From Gammaproteobacteria bacterium (lineage in GTDB: Bacteria; Pseudomonadota; Gammaproteobacteria; Xanthomonadales; SZUA-36), in contig JAJRYF010000037.1 in assembly GCA_024275935.1 (NCBI GenBank), positions 1 to 64,000 on the forward strand: a stretch of 64,000 bases of DNA, given 5' to 3'. The notes under the pieces are model-generated. The model was given only the letters and a program-made list of their open reading frames with translations, made no database searches and was not told where the DNA came from. Position numbers and translations under genes: made by a program. This document shows, in pieces, positions 42,298-51,344 of the stretch; the first letter of the stretch is position 1; each line of letters begins with the position of its first letter.

Positions 42298-43235
42298 TCA
42301 TTCAAACCCATTAGTGAAGATTAAATTTGCGGTTGAAACAGCGCCGTGCACAGAATTGGCACGTATTCTAAAATCGTCTATCAAAAACTTGGTATCAACT
42401 AAAAAACCTCCATCTGGGTCTCCGTTTGCCCAGCCGAGCAGTGTCCCCTTATCTATGAAGTTACCACCATCATTAATTGTAGAGGCGGCATATTTAATCA
42501 GTTCATTGCCATTGAAATTGGGATTGCCAACGCCCCCCATCCCCAGTCATTCAAATTAGGTACGTAAGTGGCTATCAATAATGTTCCGTCTTTATAAATT
42601 TCATAGAACCCATAATCCATCGAATCAGTCGCCAGCTCCAAAAAAATCTGATAAGTAGACCACTCTCCACTACCTGCCTCCATAATGGGCACCTGATCCA
42701 TATTCCATGAATGTCCATAATTCACTTGGTCAATACCGGGATTGATGGATGGTAGGGCTACTGATCCATTACCCCATGCAGCGGCATTAACCACAATATT
42801 TGCAGCCGAATTACCATAGTTACCAGAATGTAAATAGAAGAACTTATGATTATTTTCAACTGGCATGTAGTCAGCAGGTGTAAACATTTTAAAACTAACT
42901 TCTACTTGTACAGCATCTATTCCAAGGAAAAAGTCATATTCTGACCAAGAATCACCACCTCCTTCGCTATTGGGCACATATATCATTTCTAGCACCTTGC
43001 TAGTCGCATCAGGTCGGTTTACACCATAATTAGGTTTGACGCCATTTAGACTAGCACCACCTAACCCTGACCAAAAAGTATTATCAATAGCCCCTTCAAA
43101 ATCGTCAAAGAACTCCCATTCAGGATTAACCAATGTTGTTTGTGCTAATGCGCTGGCAATCCCAAAGCACAAAGTTAATACAACAAACAGTAACTTTAGA
43201 ACTTCAGCTTTTAAATCTTTATTTACCATAAACAT
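42298..43235 (-). pseudogene. Secreted jelly-roll protein gene with a frameshift
   Basis: Two overlapping frames, 43235 to 42498 and 42540 to 42298, together encode one protein broken at a run of six G (minus strand, near 42530-42536). The first frame starts with a signal peptide (cut near LAQ, residue 32) and an AAGG ribosome site, followed by a lectin/glucanase-like beta-sandwich region (WEFFDDFEGAIDNTFW onward). The second frame continues the same fold and ends LIFTNGFE. One more G in the run would restore WGWGGVGNPN. Causes could be sequencing error, decay or slippage. The fold resembles polysaccharide-binding domains, but the family is not certain. Confidence 0.7.
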
Positions 43236-43256
43236 GGTCTTTTACCTTTAAAATAA

Positions 43257-44084
43257 TTATTCAAACCCATCCGAGGATATCAATTCCACATTACTAGATA
43301 TTAACCCGGTTTCTAATAGCCTATCGTGAGCAATAGACGCCATTAAACCGTAGCCAGCAACCGTAGGATGCACATTATCCGGAAACATATCTGTTAAATT
43401 CAGAAAAGGTGTATTGAAGTCGATAAGCTGTGTATTCGCTTCTCCTAAGGCATTATCAACGCCTGCAATCACCCCATTAACGATATTATCATTCCAGTCT
43501 GTCCAGTTAAAAACAGGCGTAGGGTGCCCCAAAAGAAATTTCACATCTGGATTTACAGCCTTAAACTCATTGATCATATCTATATAGTCAGAAGCAAAAT
43601 CATTACCGTAATCATTCCATATAAATGTCCTTGCATCATTGGTTCCCAAGAGCAGGATGACTATATCAGGGATGTAGTTTTTGGCAGCAGTAAATCTTGG
43701 GGAGCTCCAATATGTGTAACTAGATCCTTTTACCATTGTCTTTGATGAATGCCCAAAATTCTGAACATCAACAACTCCAACTCCGTAAGTAGAATCCAGG
43801 AGGGATTGCAACTGGGACGGATACGAATCCACTTGAGGAATTTGCCATCCATAGGTGATGCTATTGCCTACGCAGGCCACTTTTATTGGTGCCGCCACAC
43901 CATTACTTCGCGATCCGACATAGGCAAAGTCTCCTTCTGCCCAAACATCGGTGTAGCTACCGTTATGAGGATCAAGCTGCTTGAGGAGTGTGAGCGGAGC
44001 GGCTCCAACCGGGGTCACAGTAACTGCAAGCAAGGCTATCCAGACTAACAGTGATGCTAAAGTTGTTTTTTGTGTTGCAGCCAT
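43257..44084 (-). CDS. Secreted SGNH/GDSL hydrolase with fused N-terminal fragment and GFE end
   Basis: A 275-residue protein from the ATG at 44084 (AGGAG seven bases upstream); the longer frame to 44156 adds residues before the signal peptide and is unlikely. A signal peptide ends near residue 28. Then comes an LVIVD-repeat-like piece (SYTDVWAEGDFAYVGSR) of about 35 residues. From about residue 66 an SGNH esterase domain follows: catalytic Ser in CVGNSITYG, Gly in QNFGHSS, Asn in LLGTNDAR, and the Asp/His pair in PDNVHPT. It ends in SSDGFE. The LVIVD-like fragment is too short for a repeat domain, so this looks like a fusion after a deletion. It may remove acyl groups from a polysaccharide. 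Confidence 0.75.
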   Translation of the reverse strand: MAATQKTTLASLLVWIALLAVTVTPVGAAPLTLLKQLDPHNGSYTDVWAEGDFAYVGSRSNGVAAPIKVACVGNSITYGWQIPQVDSYPSQLQSLLDSTYGVGVVDVQNFGHSSKTMVKGSSYTYWSSPRFTAAKNYIPDIVILLLGTNDARTFIWNDYGNDFASDYIDMINEFKAVNPDVKFLLGHPTPVFNWTDWNDNIVNGVIAGVDNALGEANTQLIDFNTPFLNLTDMFPDNVHPTVAGYGLMASIAHDRLLETGLISSNVELISSDGFE

Positions 44085-44142
44085 TATGCTGCTCCTGAAC
44101 CAAAAGCGGTGATTACAACTGCGCATTCTAATAAGGCTCATA

Positions 44143-45177
44143 CTATTCAAAGCCATTGAGGAAAATTATGCCAGGCAGTGCTAATTCAGGCGGAGGACTG
44201 GTAGAAATCCACAAGTCATCAATATACATGCTCTGGGTTTGGGGGGCATTGCCGTTCCAATATGTGAAAATCAAAAAAGAATTAGCTTTATCAGTAGCTT
44301 GTTTCAGCGTGTAATCTGTGGTGTCCTCAAACAACAGTGTTAGTGCACCGCCAATAGGCTTATTATCGGCATCAAATCCAGACTCTCCTGTGTGCTTATA
44401 AACCTGAACTAATGGACTTGATGCGCTGAACCTCACTCGGTAGACATATGTTTCCCAGACACCTTTTCGCACTGGCTGCTGAGGCCCGAAGTTGGTCACA
44501 CTATTGCTCTCCACTCTATTTAACTCATAAGTAGTTCCGCTTGTTAGACCTTCAACATTTTCCCACCGTTCAAATGTCAAACCATTGGTATAGTCGAACA
44601 CGACTCGATCAGATTGCTCTGCGGATGCTTCAGGAGCAGCCTTTATTGCTCGGACTGTTGCTGTCGCTCCACTCCCTAAACCTGTAATTGTCTCTCCTAC
44701 GATATAGTCTGTGGAAACCGATATAAGGTTCCTGAACTTTAATCGCCGCGTAGTAGAGAGTTCATTTTGATATCTGTAAGAGCCATCATTCATGATATAT
44801 AGGTCAACATAACCAAGGTGCGTACCGCTGCCTGTTTTAACCCGGAATCGCAAAAACTTAAGAAAAGGGTCAGCAATAATATTGAAGTCAGTTGGAAAAA
44901 AGGTATGTACTTTAACCCAAACCTCATCACCCTCACCAAGCTCAGATGGAAATTGCTTACGCCCGCCCCACAAGCCCCACCCATCAGCACCTTGCTGAAT
45001 ATTCATCTGTGCAGAATTGGCTCCATCATAAACAATGGTTGTATCGTAATATGTATGCCCTGAAGCATCTGAAAATTCTGTGACCTGCTCTCCTGGCACA
45101 CCATTATTGAAATCAAAGTCCAATGTCCATGGTTGTGCTGATACATTTGCAGTTGCTAGCCGCCAAGGTGGTGGCAC
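44143..45177 (-). pseudogene. Secreted jelly-roll protein, N-terminally truncated, GFE end
   Basis: A 344-codon frame with a GTG start that is only the frame opening. Its first residues (VSAQPWTLDFDFNNG) look like the end of a signal peptide and a mature start, so the true start seems lost. A concanavalin-like beta-sandwich follows, interrupted at about residues 150-215 by an inserted module beginning VGETITGLGSGATATVRA, a pattern often seen in phage and marine surface proteins. It ends LPGIIFLNGFE. It overlaps out of frame with the gene remnant at 45113-45640. Confidence 0.65.
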
Positions 45178-45640
45178 GAGCTAGTTTATTTCCACCCCCA
45201 CCTTGCCAACCCGGTTGGGTGCGAACATCTATACGCCAATAAATTTCATCATAATCTTGTGTGGGGTTGACAGCATGGTTACCTATATAGCTACTTGGTG
45301 TCCTGCCAAAAGATTTCTTTATACTTCCTGCACTAACAGTTCCAGCATCAAAAACTGCTCGCAATCCTCTGCTACCAGCTCTACCAACACCATCTGTTGG
45401 CAGAAAGTTTGTACTGCTCGCTTCAAAATAGCGATCAGATAACGAGGCAGTTGATTCAAAGTCGTCACAAAAGAGCACTCCTGCTGGCGCATCAGCACAG
45501 CTGAAGCTTGCCAATGTGGGATAACTGGCAAAGTGACCAGAAAGATCTCGTTCAGGATTAACTTGTGCAAATAGATTTGCACTCGCGAGGAGAACCAAAA
45601 AATTTAATATGAGCAGCCCTTCTTTGCCTGAAAAATCCAT
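45113..45640 (-). pseudogene. Secreted jelly-roll protein, C-terminally truncated
   Basis: A 175-codon frame with a good GAGG site and signal peptide (cut near LFAQ, residue 26). It has the start of a polysaccharide-binding sandwich (APAGVLFCDDFES through EIYWRIDVRTQPGWQGGGGN), then drifts into low-complexity residues where the next frame takes over. The second half of the domain is missing. With 44143-45177 it looks like two paralogous genes joined by a deletion, the junction lying around 45113-45177. Confidence 0.65.
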
Positions 45641-45748
45641 TATTCAGAACCTCGTTTTTATTCGTGAATCCATTCCTGAGCACCCAAGCTCATCAAGCAA
45701 ACGCTTTAAGGACAATAAACTAACTAGTTAAAGCGTAAGATATGCGCC

Positions 45749-46891
45749 CTAGTCTACCTCAAAAAACTCTTTAATTTGAGAATTTTGAGAAAATGCATCC
45801 TGATAGCCGAGATCCATCAAAGTTTTGGTATAGGCCGCTTCAAACAACAGGTAACTGGGCATGCGCCAATCAGATCCCCAGCCACCAATAGCCTTGAGTA
45901 GATAGCGAACACTTGGCGGAATACTACCGGCGTGCTCTTTGGTTATGTCCCTGACATCTACTGAAGGTAGAATCTCGAGGGTTTTGATAGTGCGTAGGCT
46001 TGTGCGCTGTAACTGCTCATCATCTAATAGCGACAAGGTATGGTTAATCCGCTTTAACCGAGAAATATCAGCATCCAGATTATCCATAAAAATGGTATCC
46101 AGAAGGTAGCCACCCAATTCTGCCATAGATGGATAAGCTACTGGAGCGGCAGGCTCGGAAACAGTTCTCCGGTCGCGGGTGCCGATTATAAGAATTCTCT
46201 CAGCACCCAAATGAATTGCCGGGCTAAGCGGGGCCACCATGCGCAAACCACCATCGCCATAGTATTGATTACGGATTTTTTGCGCTGGAAATAGAAATGG
46301 TAACGCCGCCGATGCTAGCAGGTGCTCGATCTTAATATCCTGGCGCAAGCCACGCCGGCGAGTTCGCTGCCACTCGACTCGATCTACCTTACCCTGAAAA
46401 AAACTGACTGCGTTTGCAGTAGTATAGGCAGAGGCTGTAATTGATACCCCATCGAGTTGCCCACTATTAATTGCGCTCTCTATTCCATCAAGCCTAGTAG
46501 ATCGTCGTAATAATTGCTCTAGGGGTCTATTGTCTAGCAAGCTTTTGGGTGGGGAGGCTCCAAAAACACCAAATAAAACAGCTCCCATCAGGCGCGACAA
46601 AGTGGCCAGTATGGTCAGACCATCAGTACGGTAAACATCTTTACATCTGATCTCGCCCCAGAATTTTTCTAACTGCGATATGCCATAGGCAAACTCATTT
46701 GCCCGACTAGCCAAAACTGCCGCATTTATGGCCCCGGCAGAGGCGCCACAAATTATTGGAAAAGGGTTTTGCTCGCGCCCAATTATCTCGGCAATGGCCT
46801 TTACCACCCCTACTTGATAAGCTCCACGAGCACCACCCCCAGGTAATACCAGCGCAGTTTTTACTTTTGTTGGTGCAATTTTAGTATTCAT
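45749..46891 (-). CDS. Patatin-like phospholipase
   Basis: A 381-residue patatin-family lipase. From the ATG at 46891 the oxyanion loop GGGARGAYQ is at residues 18-26, the nucleophile Ser51 in GASAG, and the catalytic Asp in YYGDGGLR near 210. A longer frame to 46936 overlaps the upstream gene and adds no conserved sequence. The C-terminal half has a DUF3336-like helical region. It follows the oxidoreductase by seven bases, so they are likely co-transcribed. It probably hydrolyses membrane phospholipid or acyl ester. Confidence 0.87.
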   Translation of the reverse strand: MNTKIAPTKVKTALVLPGGGARGAYQVGVVKAIAEIIGREQNPFPIICGASAGAINAAVLASRANEFAYGISQLEKFWGEIRCKDVYRTDGLTILATLSRLMGAVLFGVFGASPPKSLLDNRPLEQLLRRSTRLDGIESAINSGQLDGVSITASAYTTANAVSFFQGKVDRVEWQRTRRRGLRQDIKIEHLLASAALPFLFPAQKIRNQYYGDGGLRMVAPLSPAIHLGAERILIIGTRDRRTVSEPAAPVAYPSMAELGGYLLDTIFMDNLDADISRLKRINHTLSLLDDEQLQRTSLRTIKTLEILPSVDVRDITKEHAGSIPPSVRYLLKAIGGWGSDWRMPSYLLFEAAYTKTLMDLGYQDAFSQNSQIKEFFEVD

Positions 46892-46898
46892 ATACTCA

Positions 46899-48227
46899 TC
46901 ATTTTTGCGGGTCACGCCACCAGTCTCTGAGCGCATATTGCCAGTAATTAAGTTGTGCTGCCAATAAACCTAAATGCCCGAAAACCGGCTTAAGGGCATA
47001 ATGGTCGAACCACCTATAGCGCTGGTCCCCTTCACTGATTGCCGCTGCCAGCAATTCACCCACAGCAGTTGTTGGCGCAACGCCATGGCCGCCGAAGCCG
47101 GTTAAGTGCCATAAACCAGGCTTGCTTTGACCAATCATCGGCATTTGCTGTCGAGAGTAACCCATAAGACCGGACCAAACATAGTCTGCTTTCACCTCCG
47201 TAAGTTGTGGAAAAACTCTTGCCAGATCCCGGCGCAGCATAGCTTCAATAATTTGAGGCTGTGGGTCGCGAATGGAAATGCGCCCGCCCCACAGCAAGCG
47301 CTGACCCGGTAGTGGGCGATAATAATCGAAGGCGAAGCGAGTATCGTACACTGCCCATGGCTGAGAAATCAGTTCCGGTAGCGACTCTGGTAAAGCCTCC
47401 GTTACCATTATGTAAGTGGCAATAGGTAAAATCGCAGACCGTGGAGGCGCACGCAAAATTTTCTGGTAACCACCGCAAGCAAGCACCACTATTTCAGTCT
47501 CAACATGAACCCCTGCCACCGCTAGTTGCCATTTATTGCCTTTGGCTTTGATTTCAGTTACCGGACTATTCTGCCAGACCTCTACCCCTCCCCTTTGCAG
47601 CTTTGCTGCCAAACCCTGAGCATATTGTAATGGGTTAAAATGCGCGGCTTCTCGCTCTAGCAGGCCATCGTAGTATCTTTCTGAATCCAGTTGCCGGCGT
47701 AGCTCAGAGCGCGGATAAAACTCCCAGCTTGTAGCTAACTTTTGTTGCATAAACCGCTGTTTCTGTTGTAACAAATCAGGACGATTAAACCAGTCTGCCA
47801 GCATCACTCCAGCTGCTCGGTGCTGACAGTCAATTGCATAAGCCTTTACGCGCTGCTCAATTAGCCCAACCGCAGCCGTGGTTAGCTGATACATTTCCCG
47901 TGCCCGCGCCTCACCTTGCTGCTTTACCAGCGCCTGTGGCGAGAGAGAATAGCCACCAAAAATAAATCCGCCATTGCGCCCCGAAGCACCATGCCCTACT
48001 TCTCCAGCCTCTACCACCAAAACATCGTTAAAACCCCGTTCCTGCAGCCCTACAGCAGTTGCCAGACCTGCAAAGCCGCCGCCAACCACACACACCCGAC
48101 ACTGAACATTCTCCCTGACTGTAGTTACAGGAAGTGAATTTATAGCGCTTGCTCGATACCAGCTCTCAGCGCTTGCGGTTTGTGCCCCTGGAGCTGTTTT
48201 AATGCTCACTGAAACAATGTTCTCCAT
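46899..48227 (-). CDS. DadA/PuuB-like FAD-dependent amine oxidoreductase
   Basis: A 442-residue DAO-fold flavoprotein. The dinucleotide motif CVVGGGFAGLATAVGLQERG starts near residue 46, the GHGASGRNGGFIFGGYS block near 78, and the C-terminal GFGGHGVAPTTAVGELLA block near 375. The ASGRNGGF motif is that of gamma-glutamylputrescine oxidase (PuuB) and related OrdL proteins. The true substrate is not determined. It is divergent from phhA with only 45 bases between the two starts, and patatin lies just downstream. Confidence 0.85.
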   Translation of the reverse strand: MENIVSVSIKTAPGAQTASAESWYRASAINSLPVTTVRENVQCRVCVVGGGFAGLATAVGLQERGFNDVLVVEAGEVGHGASGRNGGFIFGGYSLSPQALVKQQGEARAREMYQLTTAAVGLIEQRVKAYAIDCQHRAAGVMLADWFNRPDLLQQKQRFMQQKLATSWEFYPRSELRRQLDSERYYDGLLEREAAHFNPLQYAQGLAAKLQRGGVEVWQNSPVTEIKAKGNKWQLAVAGVHVETEIVVLACGGYQKILRAPPRSAILPIATYIMVTEALPESLPELISQPWAVYDTRFAFDYYRPLPGQRLLWGGRISIRDPQPQIIEAMLRRDLARVFPQLTEVKADYVWSGLMGYSRQQMPMIGQSKPGLWHLTGFGGHGVAPTTAVGELLAAAISEGDQRYRWFDHYALKPVFGHLGLLAAQLNYWQYALRDWWRDPQK

Positions 48228-48272
48228 TTTATCTCTGATATACTTACCACCTTACCAAAATGAATCCAGACA

Positions 48273-49070
48273 ATGGGAAAAAACAGCAAATATACGGCTA
48301 AATATCCAGATGAGAATGGGCTAATTCATTACACCGATGATGAACACTCTATCTGGGCTGATTTAATTAACCGGCAACTAGAAATCATTCAGGGGCGTGC
48401 TTGCCAGGAGTTTCTGGATGGGCTGGAAATCCTCAAGTTGCCGTGCACCCATATTCCGCAAAGCGTAGATATTTCAAAAATACTAATGCAGCGCACTGGC
48501 TGGAAGGTTGAGCCAGTACCAGCGTTAATTGGCTTCCAGGAGTTTTTTGGAATGCTCGCAGAACGGCGGTTTCCGGCGGCTTCCTTTATCCGTTCCAGAA
48601 CGGAAATGGAATACCTTCAAGAACCCGATATTTTTCACGAAATATTCGGCCATGCGGCTATGCTCACCCTCCCGGCTTTCGCCGATTTTACCCACGCATA
48701 CGGGATTGCCGGATTAAAAGCTAGCAAAGCAGACCGAGTCCTGCTGGCTAGGCTGTACTGGTTTACGGTTGAATTTGGAATGCTCAATACCAGCAACGGT
48801 GTTCGTATATATGGTGGTGGCATTAACTCATCTCCTGGGGAGGCTATTTACGCGCTGGAAAGTGACATACCTGAACGCCGCGAATTTGACCCAATAGCCG
48901 CGTTGCGTACGCCCTACCGTATTGATATTTTCCAAACAGTCTATTACCTGCTAAACAGCATGGATGATCTTTATGATCTGGCCAGACAGGATTTAATTGG
49001 TCTGATTCAAGAGGCTAGAAAACTGGGTGAATTCCCTGCCAGTTTTCCGGTCAAAGAAAAAAGCGCCTAA
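48273..49070 (+). CDS. phhA: Phenylalanine 4-monooxygenase
   Basis: A 265-residue pterin-dependent aromatic amino-acid hydroxylase that turns phenylalanine into tyrosine. The iron ligands are visible: His122 and His127 in PDIFHEIFGHAAM, and Glu167 in FTVEFGM. The TGWKVEPVPALI and RVYGGGINSSPGE-type blocks are present. Size matches bacterial single-domain enzymes (about 262). Its partner phhB follows 23 bases later. Promoter elements must lie in the short divergent spacer. Confidence 0.96.
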   Translation: MGKNSKYTAKYPDENGLIHYTDDEHSIWADLINRQLEIIQGRACQEFLDGLEILKLPCTHIPQSVDISKILMQRTGWKVEPVPALIGFQEFFGMLAERRFPAASFIRSRTEMEYLQEPDIFHEIFGHAAMLTLPAFADFTHAYGIAGLKASKADRVLLARLYWFTVEFGMLNTSNGVRIYGGGINSSPGEAIYALESDIPERREFDPIAALRTPYRIDIFQTVYYLLNSMDDLYDLARQDLIGLIQEARKLGEFPASFPVKEKSA

Positions 49071-49093
49071 AACAATATTTCAAGGAATAACTG

Positions 49094-49432
49094 ATGACTA
49101 GCTACTTAAAAGATCAACACTGCGCCGCGTGCCAAGGTGGTATTGGCATTCTGGAAGCCGAAAAAATTGCCGAATTAATGCAGCAAGTTGCCGACTGGGA
49201 AATTAGCAGCGATGGCAAACAGCTACAAAGAACCTTCAAGTTCAAAGGCTTTTACCGGACTATGGCGTTTATCAATGCCATGGCATGGATTGCCAATGAA
49301 CAAGGCCACCATCCAGATTTTAGTGCTGGCTATAATTTTTGCAAAGTCAGCTGGACTACCCATGAGGCCGACGGCTTAACCGAGAATGACTTTATCTGCG
49401 CAGCTAAAACTGGCGCTTTACTGGAAACATGA
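49094..49432 (+). CDS. phhB: Pterin-4a-carbinolamine dehydratase
   Basis: A 112-residue enzyme that recycles the pterin cofactor of PhhA. The catalytic His pair lies in NEQGHHPDF near residue 75, with the upstream GFYRTMAFINAMAWIA helix and the C-terminal WTTHEADGLTENDF segment. A cysteine-rich start (DQHCAACQGG) is usual for this family. It overlaps the moxR start by four bases. Confidence 0.96.
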   Translation: MTSYLKDQHCAACQGGIGILEAEKIAELMQQVADWEISSDGKQLQRTFKFKGFYRTMAFINAMAWIANEQGHHPDFSAGYNFCKVSWTTHEADGLTENDFICAAKTGALLET

Positions 49433-50388
49433 AGCAAACACAGGCCTGGCAGCGCTTAAAACAATCTCAGGAACAAATAAATCAAGTTATTGTCGGCAAG
49501 AGCGAGGCAGTAGAGGCCGCCCTTGCCTGTTTGTTGGCTGGCGGGCACCTGCTGATTGAAGATATTCCTGGTGTAGGCAAAACCACCCTCGCCCACAGTC
49601 TGGCTATTAGCCTTGGGACTTCCTGGCAGCGTATCCAGTTTACTGCTGACCTGTTACCTGCAGATATTTTGGGTTTATCGGTATACCAGCGCTCAAATGA
49701 AGTTTTTGAATTTCACCCGGGGCCGATTTTTCATCAGTTAATCCTTGCCGATGAAATCAATCGTGGCACTGCTAAAACCCAAAGTGCATTGCTTGAAGCA
49801 ATGGCGGAAAAACGGGTAACAGTTGAAGGAAATACGCGTAAACTACCACAACCTTTCTTTGTAATCGCCACCCAGAACCCACTTGATAACGCTGGCACAT
49901 TTCCACTACCAGACTCTCAGCTAGACCGTTTCTTACTGAGCATATCACTAGGCTACCCAACCGCTAAGGCCGAGCTGGAATTGCTTTCCGGTGCCGATCG
50001 CCAACAAATGCTAGAGAAACTTCCAGTAGTTCTACATGAACATGATTTGGCCGAGTTGCAGGAACAAACCAGGGCTGTCTATCGCTCAGACTCCTTGTTA
50101 CACTATTTGCAAGCACTATTATTAGCGACCAGGGAATGGGCAGGGCTAAAAAACGGCTTATCGCCACGAGCTGGGCTGGCATTGCTTCACTGCGCCAGTG
50201 CTATTGCCGTGCTAGCGGGTCGCGATTATTGCCAACCCGAAGATATTCAGAAAGTCTTCCCGGCTTTATGCCGCCACCGACTGATTTATCAGGACTCCAT
50301 TAGCAATACTCAAGCTGACCCTGAAGCTCTGGCAGCAGAGATTATTCGCTCTGTGCCAGTGCTGGAGGCAGTGCATAACCGGGCATGA
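49429..50388 (+). CDS. MoxR family AAA ATPase
   Basis: A 319-residue AAA ATPase of the MoxR type, thought to act as a chaperone for metalloenzymes or von Willebrand-domain partners. Walker A is in EDIPGVGKTTLA near residue 45, Walker B in LILADEINRGTAKTQSALLEAM near 107, and the sensor and lid in IATQNPLDNAGTFPLPDSQLDRF near 140. It overlaps phhB (ATGA) and the DUF58 gene (four bases), so the phh and moxR modules are translated together. Usual partners follow directly. Confidence 0.93.
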   Translation: MKQTQAWQRLKQSQEQINQVIVGKSEAVEAALACLLAGGHLLIEDIPGVGKTTLAHSLAISLGTSWQRIQFTADLLPADILGLSVYQRSNEVFEFHPGPIFHQLILADEINRGTAKTQSALLEAMAEKRVTVEGNTRKLPQPFFVIATQNPLDNAGTFPLPDSQLDRFLLSISLGYPTAKAELELLSGADRQQMLEKLPVVLHEHDLAELQEQTRAVYRSDSLLHYLQALLLATREWAGLKNGLSPRAGLALLHCASAIAVLAGRDYCQPEDIQKVFPALCRHRLIYQDSISNTQADPEALAAEIIRSVPVLEAVHNRA

Positions 50389-51344
50389 AAAAACTCAAAC
50401 AGCGGCTAGGAGGAGAACTGATGCGGCGTATTGGTGAGCGCCGTGGCCCACTGAAACCGCCGCTACGATTAAATTACCGGCAAATATTTATTTTACCCAG
50501 CCGCTTTGGTCTCGGTTTTTCCTTCATGACCATGGTGATGACCATGGCAGCCTTAAATTTTAATAATAACCTGGCGCTAATTCTTAGTTACCTTCTGCTC
50601 TCAATCTTACTCTTTACTAGCGTACTGGCATATAAAAACCTCGCAGGTGTAGAAATCAAACCCGCTATAACAGCCGCTGTATTTGCCGGGGAAACTGCAA
50701 TTTTCTCAATCTCAATCAAAGTTGCCAAAAACCGCCGCTGGGTGCTGCAGTGCTGGCAGCAAACCCAGCAGTCACAAGTCAATCTTACGCCCGGCACCCA
50801 GGCCCAGTTACTGATACGCAAGCAAGCAAACACCCGCGGGCGATTGCCGCTAGGCCGCTGGAAGTTACAATCTACTTGGCCCTATGGCTTTTTCCGTGCC
50901 TGGTCATGGATTTTGCCAGCAGATTACTGTGTGGTGTATCCGACACCGGCGCCCGCACCACCTGTCCTGCCATTTGCTGGCTTGCAGGGACAACAACTAG
51001 AGCCTGCACAATCTGGTGATGATGAACTCCAAGGCCTCCACGAATACCAACATGGCGAGCCACTCAACCGCATTGCCTGGCGTAGCAGTGCCAGAGCCGA
51101 CAAGCTAATCAGCCGAGAAAGCGAGCAGACGCTCGGCGGCGAGGTGAGCTTGAACTGGGATGCCATAACCACAAGCAGTTTGGAAGAAAAGCTTTCTATC
51201 CTTTGTGCCTGGGCCCTACAGTCTGAATCTATGGGCTTAAAGTGGGGTCTGAAGATACCTGGGTTTGAGCTCAAGCCGGACACTGGAAAAGCACATCTGC
51301 ACCAGGCCCTACGGCAGTTAGCACTGTTTGGCGACGATGAATAA
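50385..51344 (+). CDS. DUF58 domain protein
   Basis: A 319-residue membrane protein with two N-terminal helices (about residues 45-85), followed by a soluble region carrying the DUF58 block (GLHEYQHGEPLNRIAWRSSARADKLISRE, roughly residues 212-240). The Trp-Arg-x-Ser-Ala-Arg form is characteristic. DUF58 proteins accompany MoxR and transglutaminase-like proteins. The function is unknown; von Willebrand-like folding is inferred. It overlaps both neighbours. Confidence 0.9.
   Translation: MKKLKQRLGGELMRRIGERRGPLKPPLRLNYRQIFILPSRFGLGFSFMTMVMTMAALNFNNNLALILSYLLLSILLFTSVLAYKNLAGVEIKPAITAAVFAGETAIFSISIKVAKNRRWVLQCWQQTQQSQVNLTPGTQAQLLIRKQANTRGRLPLGRWKLQSTWPYGFFRAWSWILPADYCVVYPTPAPAPPVLPFAGLQGQQLEPAQSGDDELQGLHEYQHGEPLNRIAWRSSARADKLISRESEQTLGGEVSLNWDAITTSSLEEKLSILCAWALQSESMGLKWGLKIPGFELKPDTGKAHLHQALRQLALFGDDE

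Noticed and set aside
44085-44156. Longer N-terminus for the SGNH hydrolase
   Set aside because: The extra residues are basic and precede a normal signal peptide; the ATG at 44084 has a better ribosome site.
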